DNA from: Maledivibacter halophilus
GTDB taxonomy: Bacteria > Bacillota > Clostridia > Peptostreptococcales > Caminicellaceae
Reading direction: 5' to 3'
Assembly (NCBI RefSeq): GCF_900167445.1
Contig: NZ_FUZT01000002.1
Location: 62,001 to 126,000, forward strand
DNA length: 64,000 nucleotides
Positions within the stretch are counted from its first letter, which is position 1, and each line of letters opens with the position of its first letter. The translations under genes were made by a program, and so were the position numbers. This document shows positions 25,988-35,051 of the stretch, piece after piece. The notes below the pieces were generated by a model. That model did no database searches and was not told where the DNA came from. It worked only from the letters and a program-made list of their open reading frames with translations.

Positions 25988-27982
25988 TTTATATTCTTCT
26001 AATGCTTTCAATCCAAGTTTATTTATTGTTAATCCTCGTTTTCCATCTTTTGAGACGATGAGATTTTTTTCTTTAAGTTTTTTAATTATACTTCTTATTT
26101 TACCTTCACCTAAATCTAAATTTTGGTTTTTGGCGTGCTGAGCCAATTTACTTCTTCCGATCCCATTATTTTTTTCAATTTCTTTTAAGACCCATAATTC
26201 ATTAATATCAAGTATAATTCTTTTACTTTCATACATTCTTTCCATCATATGATGGGGAAGGGAATATAAAGGAAATTTTTTACCTTCATAGATAATAGAT
26301 AGATATTCAACTAAATTTATAAGTTCTCTTACATTTCCTCTCCAATTATAATTTTTCAGAAAATCTTTAGCGGTTTTCTCAAACAAGTCATCTAAAGTTT
26401 TTATATTTTTATTGTTAAAATATATTGAAATGAAATGCATGAGTAAATAGGGAATATCCTTTTTCCTATATCTAAGGGGAATAGTTTTAAGTGGAAGTAT
26501 ATTAATCCGGAAAAAAAGGTCTTCTCTAAATTTACCTTCAGATATAAGTTTTATTAAATTTTTATTAGTGGCAGCTATAACTCTAATGTCAATAGGAATT
26601 TCTTCAACCCCTCCAATTCGTCTTATTTTTTTCTCCTCAAGAACTCTTAAAAGCTTAACTTGAAAATCTAAAGGAGCATCTCCCACTTCATCTATAAATA
26701 TAGTTCCCCCGTTGGCTATTTCAAAAAGGCCAGCTTTACCTTCTTCTTTAGCCCCAGTAAAGGATCCCTTTTCATATCCGAAGAGTTCACTTTCAAGTAA
26801 AGTAGGAGTAATGGCTGTAATATTTACAGGTATAAAGGCATTTTTTCTTCTGTAGGAGTTCATATGTACTGATTGAGCTATTATTTCTTTGCCAGTACCG
26901 TTTTCACCTTGAATTAATATTGTGGCATTAGTTTTTGAAAATTTTGCAGCTTTTCTGAGAATATCCTTTACCTCTTCGGTTATAGTTAGATAATCTTCAA
27001 ATGTATAAAATTTTTGTGCTATTCTTTTTTCATAATTTCTTCTGATTTTGTGGTCTAGCTTTGCTATTTTATCTGTATAATTTATGGTAATAAGATACCC
27101 GGATTTTTCTTGAAAAGTTATTTCATCTACATCAATTAAAACTTCTTTTCCTTCTATGTTTGTAATAAATGAGTTGTTTTTATTATTGAATATGTCAATA
27201 GTATCTATTAGCTTTGAAATTTCTTTTGTAAGCAGATCTTTTCTAGTTTTGCCAAACATAGATTTGATTTTGGAATTAATACTAATAATTTTTCCATCAT
27301 TATCGATATAAATTATTCCATATTCTACATTGTTTACGATAGCTTCAAGAAGCTTTTTAGATTCTATGGCTGATTTTCTATTCTTATCTATGGATTTAGA
27401 TATTTCAACTATATCTTTAATATATTCTGTCACGAGGCTTTCATTTAGGACTCCAGTTATACCAAATGTAGATATTATTTCATAAATTGTTCCTATATCA
27501 AGTATCCTGGTTCCTATATTTATTAAATGCTTAACACAATGGGGAGATAAATCAGCTTCACCTGGAGTTATGGCGATTTCTAGTTTGGGATAGTCAACAC
27601 AACCAGGATAAAAAGGATAATATTGCACATGATCAAGGCCTATTTCAAGTAATTGCATTATTGCTTGAAGGGCAGCTTGTTCACTATCGTTAACCAGTAA
27701 AACTCTGGTTCCTACTGGCAGAGATATAACATCTTTAATATTTTTATGGTCTATAACTCTTCTTGCAATAAGATAAGGGGTACTTTGATCAAAATATTTA
27801 TATGTTATTTTTGCAATAAAATCACTGGTAAATAGAACTAAATTACATTTTAAATCTGATTTATATACATTAGACATTATTATAACTCTTATATCAAATT
27901 TTTCTCCTGTTATACTCTTGAGCTGATTTGCTATTCTATTTCCAGTCCCTTGGCTTCCGCTAACTATTATAAGCTTTTTCAT
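25985..27982 (-). CDS. Sigma-54-dependent transcriptional activator, second copy
   Basis: This 665-residue protein has the same domain order as the activator at 6360: an N-terminal sensor of about 190 residues, a PAS segment (GIIYIDNDGKIISIN), a sigma-54 AAA+ core (GENGTGKE, GSFTGA, IFIDEVGD) and a C-terminal winged helix instead of a Fis HTH. The ATG at 27982 has GGAGG 5 nt upstream; an ATG at 27994 lies on that site. It sits directly upstream of the nhaC-iadA pair and its sigma-54 promoter, which it should activate. The ligand is probably a peptide or amino acid, by inference from the targets. Confidence 0.93.
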   Translation of the reverse strand: MKKLIIVSGSQGTGNRIANQLKSITGEKFDIRVIIMSNVYKSDLKCNLVLFTSDFIAKITYKYFDQSTPYLIARRVIDHKNIKDVISLPVGTRVLLVNDSEQAALQAIMQLLEIGLDHVQYYPFYPGCVDYPKLEIAITPGEADLSPHCVKHLINIGTRILDIGTIYEIISTFGITGVLNESLVTEYIKDIVEISKSIDKNRKSAIESKKLLEAIVNNVEYGIIYIDNDGKIISINSKIKSMFGKTRKDLLTKEISKLIDTIDIFNNKNNSFITNIEGKEVLIDVDEITFQEKSGYLITINYTDKIAKLDHKIRRNYEKRIAQKFYTFEDYLTITEEVKDILRKAAKFSKTNATILIQGENGTGKEIIAQSVHMNSYRRKNAFIPVNITAITPTLLESELFGYEKGSFTGAKEEGKAGLFEIANGGTIFIDEVGDAPLDFQVKLLRVLEEKKIRRIGGVEEIPIDIRVIAATNKNLIKLISEGKFREDLFFRINILPLKTIPLRYRKKDIPYLLMHFISIYFNNKNIKTLDDLFEKTAKDFLKNYNWRGNVRELINLVEYLSIIYEGKKFPLYSLPHHMMERMYESKRIILDINELWVLKEIEKNNGIGRSKLAQHAKNQNLDLGEGKIRSIIKKLKEKNLIVSKDGKRGLTINKLGLKALEEYK

Positions 27983-28083
27983 ATAAACCTCCATAAGTAC
28001 TTATTTAAGAAAACTCTATTACTATATTATATGATAATTTAAGTTTATCAAATAATTGATATGATTACATAAAATATTCACTT

Positions 28084-28126
28084 AGAACAAAAAAATTCAT
28101 TTTCTAGAATAACAGGTTAATTTATA
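28084..28126. repeat. Family A repeat, terminal fragment
   Basis: AGAACAAAAAAATTCATTTTCTAGAATAACAGGTTAA aligns with the right end of the 12678 copy (GAGCAGAAAATTTGATTTACTAGCACAACAGGTTAA). Confidence 0.45.
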
Positions 28127-28213
28127 GGTATGTTATAATTTAAATTGATAGGATAACGGAAGGATTTATGAATTTAATACATATATTTAAGGAATTTGTA
28201 AAGGAGTAAAAAT

Positions 28214-30397
28214 ATGAACATATATAAAGCTTTAAAAATGTATTTTGGATATGACGAATTTAAAAAAGGGCAAGAAAAATTAGTTAATGGCATAATTGAA
28301 GGAAGAGATGCTTTAGGTATAATGCCTACAGGTGGAGGAAAATCTCTTTGCTATCAATTGCCAGCTGTTATTCTAGAAGGGGTAACAATAGTAATTTCTC
28401 CTTTAATATCTCTTATGAAGGATCAGGTTGATTCATTAAATGAAATAGGAATAGAAGCAACCTATATTAACAGTACATTAGAGTATGATGAATTTATGTC
28501 CAGGGTGGATGATATAAGAAGAGATAAATATAAAATAGTGTATGTTGCTCCAGAACGTTTAAATACAGGGTTATTTGAAAATCTTATTAAATATATGAAA
28601 ATTTCTTTAGTTGCAATTGATGAAGCTCATTGTATAAGTCAATGGGGACATGATTTTAGGCCAAGTTATCTTGAAATACCTAGATTTATTAAAACATTAA
28701 ATACTAGACCTATAGTGGCAGCATTTACTGCAACTGCCACTAAGGAAATAGTAGAAGAAATAAAAAGATTAATAGAATTAAAAAATCCATTAGAAGCTAT
28801 AACAGGTTTTGATAGGCCAAATTTATATTATCAGGTTGTTAAGACCAGTAATAAGCTTAACTATTTACTGGATTATTTAAATAATAATTTTGAAGATGAT
28901 TCAGGAATCATATATTGTGCAACAAGAAAAACTGTTGAATCATTGGTAAGAAGGTTAAATGACAAAGGCTTCTCAGCTATCCCCTATCATGGAGGTATGG
29001 GATCCAATATACGACAGAAAAATCAAGATGATTTTATATTCAACAAGGCTAGAATAATTGTTGCAACCAATGCCTTTGGAATGGGAATAGACAAGCCCGA
29101 TGTTAGATTTGTTATTCACTATAATATGCCTAAGAATATGGAAGCCTATTATCAGGAGGCAGGTAGAGCGGGAAGAGATGGAGAAAAAAGTGAATGTCTT
29201 TTAATGTATTCTCCTTCAGATGTAGTAAAGCAAAAACTCATAATACAAAATAATGAGCTTACTGAAGAAAGAGAAAGACTATTATATAAAAATCTTCAAT
29301 ATCTTATTGATTATTGTCATACCAATGACTGTTTAAGAAATTGTATATTGAAATATTTTGGTGAAGATATTAAGAATAATAAATGTAATAATTGTAGTAA
29401 TTGCTTAGATGAAACAGAAATGGTTGACATTACTGTAGAATCACAAAAAATTTTGTCATGTATATATAGAGTTAATGAGAGATATGGAATAAACACTATA
29501 ATACTTGTTTTAAAGGGGTCTAAAAGTAAAAAAATATTAGAACTGGGACTTAATAAGGTTTCCACCTATGGAATAATGGAGAATTATAATAATGATTCAA
29601 TAAAAGAGATAATAATGCATTTAGTTTCAATGGGATATATTTATATAACAGCCGATAAATTTCCAATACTAAAATTAACACAAACATCAAAAACGGTATT
29701 AAAGAATCAAGTAAAAGTATATCATAAGAGGAATCTTGTAGAGCAAAGATCTACTTCAAATAAAGATGATTGGATTAAGAAAGAAATTAATATCCACTTT
29801 GATAAAGAGTTGTTTAATAGACTTAAGGAATTACGAAAAGAAAAGGCCCAAGAAAAGAATGTTCCAGTATTTATTATTTTTCATGATAAGGCTTTAAAGG
29901 AAATGTCAGCATATTACCCTCAAAATAAAGAAGAATTCTTAAAGATAAAGGGCGTGGGATTCAAAAAGTACGAAAGTTATGGAGGTGATTTTACAAAGGC
30001 AATAAAGGATTATTGTTTAGAAAAGAAAGTAGATGTTCACGAGGCTAGGAAGAAAAACATAGTAAAATCCGATGAGAAAAAGTCGAAAGCCAATAGCAGT
30101 TTAAATAGATATGAATTAACCTACGATTGTTATCTTGGTGGTTTATCATTGAAAGCAATAGCTGATAAAAGGGGGTTAACAGAGATCACAATACTTAATC
30201 ATCTGAAGAGATGTCAAGAAGCTGGTAAGGAAATTGACTGGTCAAGGTTTTTGGATGATCCATTAAAGGAAGAAAGGATATTGGATACCATAAAGGAATT
30301 TGGATTGGAAAAGCTAAAACCCATTAAAGAAGCTTTGCCTGATAAAATAACTTATCAAGATATCAAACTTGTAATTTGCAAGAATGATTTAGCCTAG
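28214..30397 (+). CDS. recQ: ATP-dependent DNA helicase RecQ
   Basis: This 727-residue protein has RecQ order: helicase core with MPTGGGKSLCYQLPA (Walker A), AIDEAHCISQWGHDFRP (DEAH and aromatic-rich loop), FDRPNLYY and QEAGRAGRDG; then the zinc cysteines (C-x12-CNNC-x2-C); then RQC, an HRDC domain (FIIFHDKALKEM) and a C-terminal helicase HTH segment (LSLKAIADKRGLTEITILNH). It unwinds recombination and repair intermediates. AAAGGAG precedes the start. It is longer than E. coli RecQ because of the extra HTH tail, a common Firmicute form. Confidence 0.95.
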   Translation: MNIYKALKMYFGYDEFKKGQEKLVNGIIEGRDALGIMPTGGGKSLCYQLPAVILEGVTIVISPLISLMKDQVDSLNEIGIEATYINSTLEYDEFMSRVDDIRRDKYKIVYVAPERLNTGLFENLIKYMKISLVAIDEAHCISQWGHDFRPSYLEIPRFIKTLNTRPIVAAFTATATKEIVEEIKRLIELKNPLEAITGFDRPNLYYQVVKTSNKLNYLLDYLNNNFEDDSGIIYCATRKTVESLVRRLNDKGFSAIPYHGGMGSNIRQKNQDDFIFNKARIIVATNAFGMGIDKPDVRFVIHYNMPKNMEAYYQEAGRAGRDGEKSECLLMYSPSDVVKQKLIIQNNELTEERERLLYKNLQYLIDYCHTNDCLRNCILKYFGEDIKNNKCNNCSNCLDETEMVDITVESQKILSCIYRVNERYGINTIILVLKGSKSKKILELGLNKVSTYGIMENYNNDSIKEIIMHLVSMGYIYITADKFPILKLTQTSKTVLKNQVKVYHKRNLVEQRSTSNKDDWIKKEINIHFDKELFNRLKELRKEKAQEKNVPVFIIFHDKALKEMSAYYPQNKEEFLKIKGVGFKKYESYGGDFTKAIKDYCLEKKVDVHEARKKNIVKSDEKKSKANSSLNRYELTYDCYLGGLSLKAIADKRGLTEITILNHLKRCQEAGKEIDWSRFLDDPLKEERILDTIKEFGLEKLKPIKEALPDKITYQDIKLVICKNDLA

Positions 30398-30493
30398 TAT
30401 AATTCTAGGTAATGACAAGTAAACATGTTTATCATATAATATAAATTAAATAGATATTAACATTATTAACCAAAAAAGGAGAGGAGAATTAAT

Positions 30494-31204
30494 ATGTCAA
30501 AGAGCACACCACATATAAAATCAGATAATATAAAAATCGCAGAGACAATTTTACTACCAGGAGACCCACTACGTGCAAAATATATAGCAGATAATTTTTT
30601 AGAAAATGTAGTACAGTTCAATGGAGTACGTAATATGTTAGGATTTACTGGTGCCTATAAAGGAAAAGAAATTTCTGTAATGGGAACTGGTATGGGAATG
30701 CCTAGCATGGGTATTTATTCTTGGGAATTAATAAATGTTTTTGGTGTAAAAAACTTAATTCGTGTTGGTTCATGTGGAGCACTGCAAGAAAATTTAAAGC
30801 TATATGATGTGATTTTAGGAATTGGAGCATCGACCAATTCTAATTATGCTTCTCAATATGAATTACCAGGAACCTATGCTCCAACTGCATCCTGGAAGCT
30901 TTTAGAAAAGGCTAAAAAAATTGCAGATGAAAAAAATATAGATGTACATATAGGAAATATATTATCCAGTGATATTTTTTATAATGATAATCCCGATGCC
31001 ATAAAAAAATGGATGAACATGGGAGTATTGGGGGTTGAAATGGAAGCAGCTGCCCTATATATGAATGCAGCAAGGGCTGGAGTTAATGCTCTTTGCATAT
31101 TGACTGTTAGTGATAATATTCTGACACAAGAGGAAACTACTCCAGAAGAAAGGCAGACAGCCTTTACTAAAATGATGGAAATTGCTTTAGAATTAGCTGA
31201 GTAG
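30494..31204 (+). CDS. deoD: Purine-nucleoside phosphorylase, DeoD type
   Basis: This 236-residue hexameric-type phosphorylase cleaves purine (deoxy)nucleosides with phosphate. Family landmarks are LLPGDPLRAKYIA, GTGMGMPSMGIYS, RVGSCGAL, GVEMEAAALY and a late SDN. The GGAGAGGAG site is strong. It is a single gene with its own terminator. Purine release here could supply a hypoxanthine or xanthine-type substrate to molybdenum hydroxylases, but the enzyme at 35 kb does not look like a purine hydroxylase, so this link is weak. Confidence 0.95.
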   Translation: MSKSTPHIKSDNIKIAETILLPGDPLRAKYIADNFLENVVQFNGVRNMLGFTGAYKGKEISVMGTGMGMPSMGIYSWELINVFGVKNLIRVGSCGALQENLKLYDVILGIGASTNSNYASQYELPGTYAPTASWKLLEKAKKIADEKNIDVHIGNILSSDIFYNDNPDAIKKWMNMGVLGVEMEAAALYMNAARAGVNALCILTVSDNILTQEETTPEERQTAFTKMMEIALELAE

Positions 31205-31215
31205 AGAAAATAACA

Positions 31216-31276
31216 TAATATAAAAAATGTCTTTGTTGTGTCTTTGTTTTTATATACAGAGACATTTTTTATATTA
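31216..31276. terminator. Terminator after deoD
   Basis: TATAAAAAATGTCT and AGACATTTTTTATA arms (31216-31232, 31260-31276) enclose a 27-nt loop and end in Ts. Confidence 0.7.
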
Positions 31277-31352
31277 AATTTTGATTTGACCATAAAAAAG
31301 AATTGGTATTTTATTTAAGAAAGCTAAATTCTTATATTGTAGGTGATAAAAA

Positions 31353-32807
31353 ATGGATATTAATTTTATTTTACAAAATAAAAAATATATACATGAAATA
31401 TTATCAACTATTAATGAAGAAGTATATTTTATTGATGAAAACATGGACATTGTTTATGTAAATAAGGCTGCACAGAAAAATGGTTTTGATGAAGATAGAG
31501 TACTTAATCATTCGATATTTAAGGTTTTTCCTTATTTGAAAAAAGAAAACAGCTCATTTGTTAAGGTCTTCTCTACAGGAAAGCCTGTAATAGGAAGTAT
31601 ATGCACATATATTACTAATAGAGGTGAACGGAAAATCAGACTGACTTCAACCTACCCGATAAAGGAAAATGGTAAAGTTATTGGTGCTTACGAAATTGGA
31701 GAAGATATATCAGGGCTTAGCAGACAGTCGGAAGAGTTGGCTTCAAACCCTAAAATACATAATAAAAAGGATATTTTATCATACTCAAAGGATAAAACTG
31801 ATAAATTTTATACACTTGATTCTATTATAGGAGAAAGTCCTAGTATTAAAAGATTAAAGGAAAAGTTATTAATGTGTGCAAACAGCCAGTCTAATGTTTT
31901 AATTTATGGGGAAACTGGAACAGGAAAAGAACTGGTGGCTCAGGCGATTTATTCTCTTAGGAAGGATTCTAAAACATCACCCTTTATTGTTCAAAACTGT
32001 GCTGCTATACCTGAAACTTTACTGGAGAGTATATTGTTCGGTACTGTTAAGGGAAGTTTTACAGGAGCTGAAAATCGTCCAGGATTATTTGAGTTTGCAA
32101 ATGGGGGAGTGTTATTTTTAGACGAAATTAACTCAATGCCTATAGGTCTTCAAGCAAAAATACTTAGAGTTATTCAAGAGAGAAAGGTTAGACGAGTTGG
32201 TGGAGAAAGGGAAATTCCAGTGAAATTTAAATTAATTTCTTCAATAAACGTTAGGCCACAAGTACTTTTAGAGAAAGGAGAAATGAGGAAGGATTTGTAT
32301 TATCGACTTAATGTTCTCTATTTTGATATTCCTCCATTAAGAGAAAGAAAAGAAGATATTCCCAATTTAGTTCAAGTTTTTATTGAAAAATATAATAAAA
32401 AACTAAATAAAAGAATAATTGGTATAGATGAAAAAATGATGGAAAGCTTTATGGATTATGACTGGCCTGGAAATATTCGTGAATTAAAAAATATTGTGGA
32501 GCGTTTTATGAATATGACAAAGGGCAAAGTTATTAGATTTGATAAGGAGGAATTTGCATCTTATCTTGTTATAAAACAAAAGGATGTTTATTCTAAGAGG
32601 ATTAAAAAAGAAGGAAGAGTAAGACTAAGGGAAGCTGTTAAAGATTTGGAAATTCAAATAATAGAAGAAAACTTAAGACTAACCAGGGGAAATATTTCTA
32701 AAGCAGCTAGAGATCTAGATATACCTCAACAAACCTTAAACAATAAAATTGACAAATATAATCTCCGTTTTTTTGTTAATAAATTAAGAGGGATTAAAGA
32801 TTTATAA
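31353..32807 (+). CDS. PAS-domain sigma-54 activator (RocR-like)
   Basis: This 484-residue protein has an N-terminal PAS domain (VYFIDENMDIVYVNKAA), the sigma-54 AAA+ core ([25 protein letters not shown]) and a C-terminal Fis-type HTH (LTRGNISKAARDLDIPQQT), unlike the other two activators in the window. The layout resembles RocR and other amino-acid catabolism activators. GTAGGTGATA precedes the start. The nearest sigma-54 promoter downstream is at 34479, before the molybdenum hydroxylase cluster, with an inverted repeat upstream that could be its binding site. It is the best candidate to control that cluster. Confidence 0.92.
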   Translation: MDINFILQNKKYIHEILSTINEEVYFIDENMDIVYVNKAAQKNGFDEDRVLNHSIFKVFPYLKKENSSFVKVFSTGKPVIGSICTYITNRGERKIRLTSTYPIKENGKVIGAYEIGEDISGLSRQSEELASNPKIHNKKDILSYSKDKTDKFYTLDSIIGESPSIKRLKEKLLMCANSQSNVLIYGETGTGKELVAQAIYSLRKDSKTSPFIVQNCAAIPETLLESILFGTVKGSFTGAENRPGLFEFANGGVLFLDEINSMPIGLQAKILRVIQERKVRRVGGEREIPVKFKLISSINVRPQVLLEKGEMRKDLYYRLNVLYFDIPPLRERKEDIPNLVQVFIEKYNKKLNKRIIGIDEKMMESFMDYDWPGNIRELKNIVERFMNMTKGKVIRFDKEEFASYLVIKQKDVYSKRIKKEGRVRLREAVKDLEIQIIEENLRLTRGNISKAARDLDIPQQTLNNKIDKYNLRFFVNKLRGIKDL

Positions 32808-32850
32808 AAATAGGTTTAATTTTCTATTAATTCCAACATTTTACCTAAAA

Positions 32851-34209
32851 ATGGGTAAAAAAACCGGTAAAAACTTGGGTAGAATAGGGGATAAATTTAT
32901 ACAAACTAAGGAAATTCTACGGAAAATATTATTTGAAAATTGGATAAATAAAAGTACTGGTAAGTTGTTAAGTGCTTTGTATCTAGTTTCAAGCTTCCTT
33001 GTAACTGCTATGTTTTTAGTAGTTATGTCCAATACCGTAGTAAGCGTACCCGAATCTGGAATACCTGTATTACTATTAATTCCAATGGCAATGCTATTTG
33101 GCATATGTCTTAAGAAAAATCTACCCCTATTACCAATGTCAATTATATTTGTTATAGCTATTTTAGGAATATGTGCAGTAGGAGCAAATTATCCATTACA
33201 TTTAAAATATAACACATGGGTTATTGTTTTTTCAATTTACACCTTTTTTGCTATAAGTTTACCAGTTTGGTTACTATTAGCTCCAAGGGATTACTTAAAT
33301 ACTGTTTTAGTAATCGGTGGTATGATTTTAGGAGCAATAGCTATATTGATTGTAAGACCGCCTATTTTGATGCCAGCTTTTGTAGGATTCAATAGTATAA
33401 GCGGGCCACTATGGCCAATGCTTTTAGCCACTATAACATGTGGTGCTGCTAGTGGAGTACATGGATTAATTTCATCTGGAACAACCTCTAGACAATTAGC
33501 TAATCAGAAAGATGGTTTTCTTGTGGCTTTTGGTGGCATGCAAGGGGAAACCTTTATGGCAGGTATTTCAGCTGCTATGATTATGGTGATGTTCAATTAT
33601 AATGAATTTTTAAATATAGCTTATAAAAATCCTGGAGGAGCTTTTTCCCAAGCCTTGGGAAATTCTTTGAGCATGTTAGGGATAGATCCTGTATGGGCAA
33701 CAACCATTGGAGCGTTAACTTTTAGTGCATTGCTGTTAACTACTTTAGACTCTTGGGCAAGGGCAGGAAGATATGTTATGCAAGAGCTTGCAGGAGAAAA
33801 AAGCATAATATCCAAGAACTCATGGATATCCAATGCAATTTATATGGCTATAGCAATATTTATTATGATAACGATTCCATATATGGATTTATGGTCAGGA
33901 ATTGCCATAGGGTCTTTAACGCTTTTAACTGTACCATTATGTCTAATGATTGTTAAGAGGTATGAAGAGGAAAAACCCTTCAACTTTAAATTTAATTTGT
34001 TTGTAACGGGACCTTTAGCTTTTGTCTATCCTAGCGCTGTGGCAGCATTAATTTATCAAATCAACGGTTTTATTAAGTCTCAAAACTGGGTTTCCCTTGC
34101 TATGATTTTATTTATGACTTATACTATAGGATCTTTGACTGTATTTACTGTTAAAAGATTAAATAGGATCAAAGAAGCTAGAGATTCAAGGAAATTAGAA
34201 GAAGTGTAG
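32851..34209 (+). pseudogene. CstA-like peptide/pyruvate transporter, N-terminus missing
   Basis: The 452 residues match the central and C-terminal part of carbon starvation protein CstA (WLLLAPRDYLNT, CGAASGVHGLISSGTT, TTLDSWARAGRYVMQEL). The first conserved helices of CstA, with the GAGPLVGP-type motifs, are absent. The frame begins at a sequence resembling the post-helix-3 loop (TGKNLGRIGDKF), has no ribosome site, and starts 43 bp after the preceding stop codon. The simplest reading is a 5' deletion that left a non-functional remnant. The rest of the frame is intact, so the loss is recent or a shortened form is still used. Intact CstA imports peptides or pyruvate. Confidence 0.7.
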
Positions 34210-34248
34210 TTAAGATTATAAATATAAATTATTATAAAGATAAATTTC

Positions 34249-34301
34249 TTTTAGTTCTGAATAATCATATATAGAAAAGTCTATATATGATTAAACTAAA
34301 A
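34249..34301. terminator. Long hairpin after the CstA remnant
   Basis: AATCATATATAGA (34263-34275) and TCTATATATGATT (34280-34292) pair perfectly around AAAG, extended by TTTTAGTT and AACTAAAA. The T-run is weak, so it could be a terminator or a processing hairpin. Confidence 0.5.
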
Positions 34302-34384
34302 TAATTTTGGAATTACCTTTGTTTCTTAATCATTATGAATGTATATCTAAAGATATAGAATAATAAAGCGGCAAATATTCTACA

Positions 34385-34438
34385 CTGCAAAATTTATATG
34401 CATATTATATACAGGTTATTAGCAAAACAATTTTGCAG
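34385..34438. promoter_or_regulatory. Inverted repeat upstream of the sigma-54 promoter (activator site candidate)
   Basis: CTGCAAAATT (34385-34394) and AATTTTGCAG (34429-34438) are perfect inverted copies, 41-94 bp upstream of the -24/-12 promoter, a normal distance for an enhancer-binding protein. The activator at 31353 is the obvious candidate. Confidence 0.5.
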
Positions 34439-34478
34439 CAAGTATATATTAAGTGCTGCTAGCTAAATTATATAAGCT

Positions 34479-34493
34479 TGGCATTAAAATTGC
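34479..34493 (+). promoter_or_regulatory. Sigma-54 (-24/-12) promoter of the molybdenum hydroxylase cluster
   Basis: TGGCATTAAAATTGC has TGGCA and TTGC with exact consensus spacing. Transcription would start near 34505, at the left edge of a family B repeat, giving a leader of about 545 nt before the first gene. Confidence 0.85.
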
Positions 34494-34509
34494 TTATTTA
34501 AGTATACAT

Positions 34510-34629
34510 TGAGAAAATTACATAATTTTAACTTGGCTAAGTTGCATAATATATGTAGTATGTCTTTGTAGGTTTTAAAGCTATATATAGTAGATAGTTT
34601 TTGCTGAAGGTAATTATGCGATTTGCTCA
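34510..34629 (+). repeat. Family B repeat, copy 4 (120 bp)
   Basis: From TGAGAAAATTACATAATT to AATTATGCGATTTGCTCA, same length and interior as the 16005 copy. It lies immediately downstream of the sigma-54 promoter, so it would be the first part of the transcript and fold into a long hairpin. Confidence 0.85.
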
Positions 34630-34700
34630 ATTAAGAAATTATTAAAGATAAACAAATTTAAGCTTTAATATATTTCAAATAAAAAATGCAGCTGAAAAGT

Positions 34701-34805
34701 AAATATCTCCGAGTCTATATTCCTAAAGATATATCTATGGAATTAAGACCGTTAGGGTGTAATTAGAAATAATTATGCCTTCCATTGTGAAAAGGAGAAA
34801 TATTT
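34701..34805 (+). ncRNA. Riboswitch-like structured leader RNA of the molybdenum hydroxylase gene
   Basis: The closing stem AAATATCTCC (34701-34710) pairs with GGAGAAATATTT (34794-34805). Inside are a second stem (AGTCTATATTCC with GGAATTAAGAC) and a 12-bp stem with a GAAA tetraloop (AGGGTGTAATTA, GAAA, TAATTATGCCTT, with G-U pairs). A GNRA loop within a closed three-stem unit, followed by a terminator before the coding start, is a riboswitch layout. A molybdenum-cofactor (Moco) aptamer would make sense for the gene, but I cannot confirm the class. Confidence 0.5.
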
Positions 34806-34832
34806 AGATATATAATTTATAATAGTCATTGA

Positions 34833-34925
34833 TATAGATAAGTGCTTAAGAAATTTAACTAATTCCAGGAGCCACTGAGAATCTACTTCCGTTTCTTTAG
34901 CTTCTCAGTCACATATCTATATAAG
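34833..34925. repeat. Family C palindrome, copy 1 (within the leader)
   Basis: ATATAGATAAGTG pairs with CACATATCTATAT around an inner hairpin ACTGAGAA/TTCTCAGT. The first 50 bases align with segments at 54163 and, reversed, 52876, including the shared CACTGAG core. Confidence 0.45.
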
Positions 34926-34963
34926 GTATTTTAAATTATATTCTTTATAAGTTTGCATTATCT

Positions 34964-35000
34964 AAAAACTCCTTTCGCTTTTAAAAGAAAGGAGTTTTTT
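34964..35000 (+). terminator. Terminator in the leader of the molybdenum hydroxylase gene
   Basis: AAAAACTCCTTTC (34964-34976) and GAAAGGAGTTTTT (34987-34999) pair exactly and end in Ts, 52 nt before the start codon. Any transcript from 34479 must pass it, so it is probably a conditional terminator. Confidence 0.8.
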
Positions 35001-35051
35001 AAATTATAACTTAAATAAATCCAGACTAAAAAATTAAGGAGGTAAGAAGAA

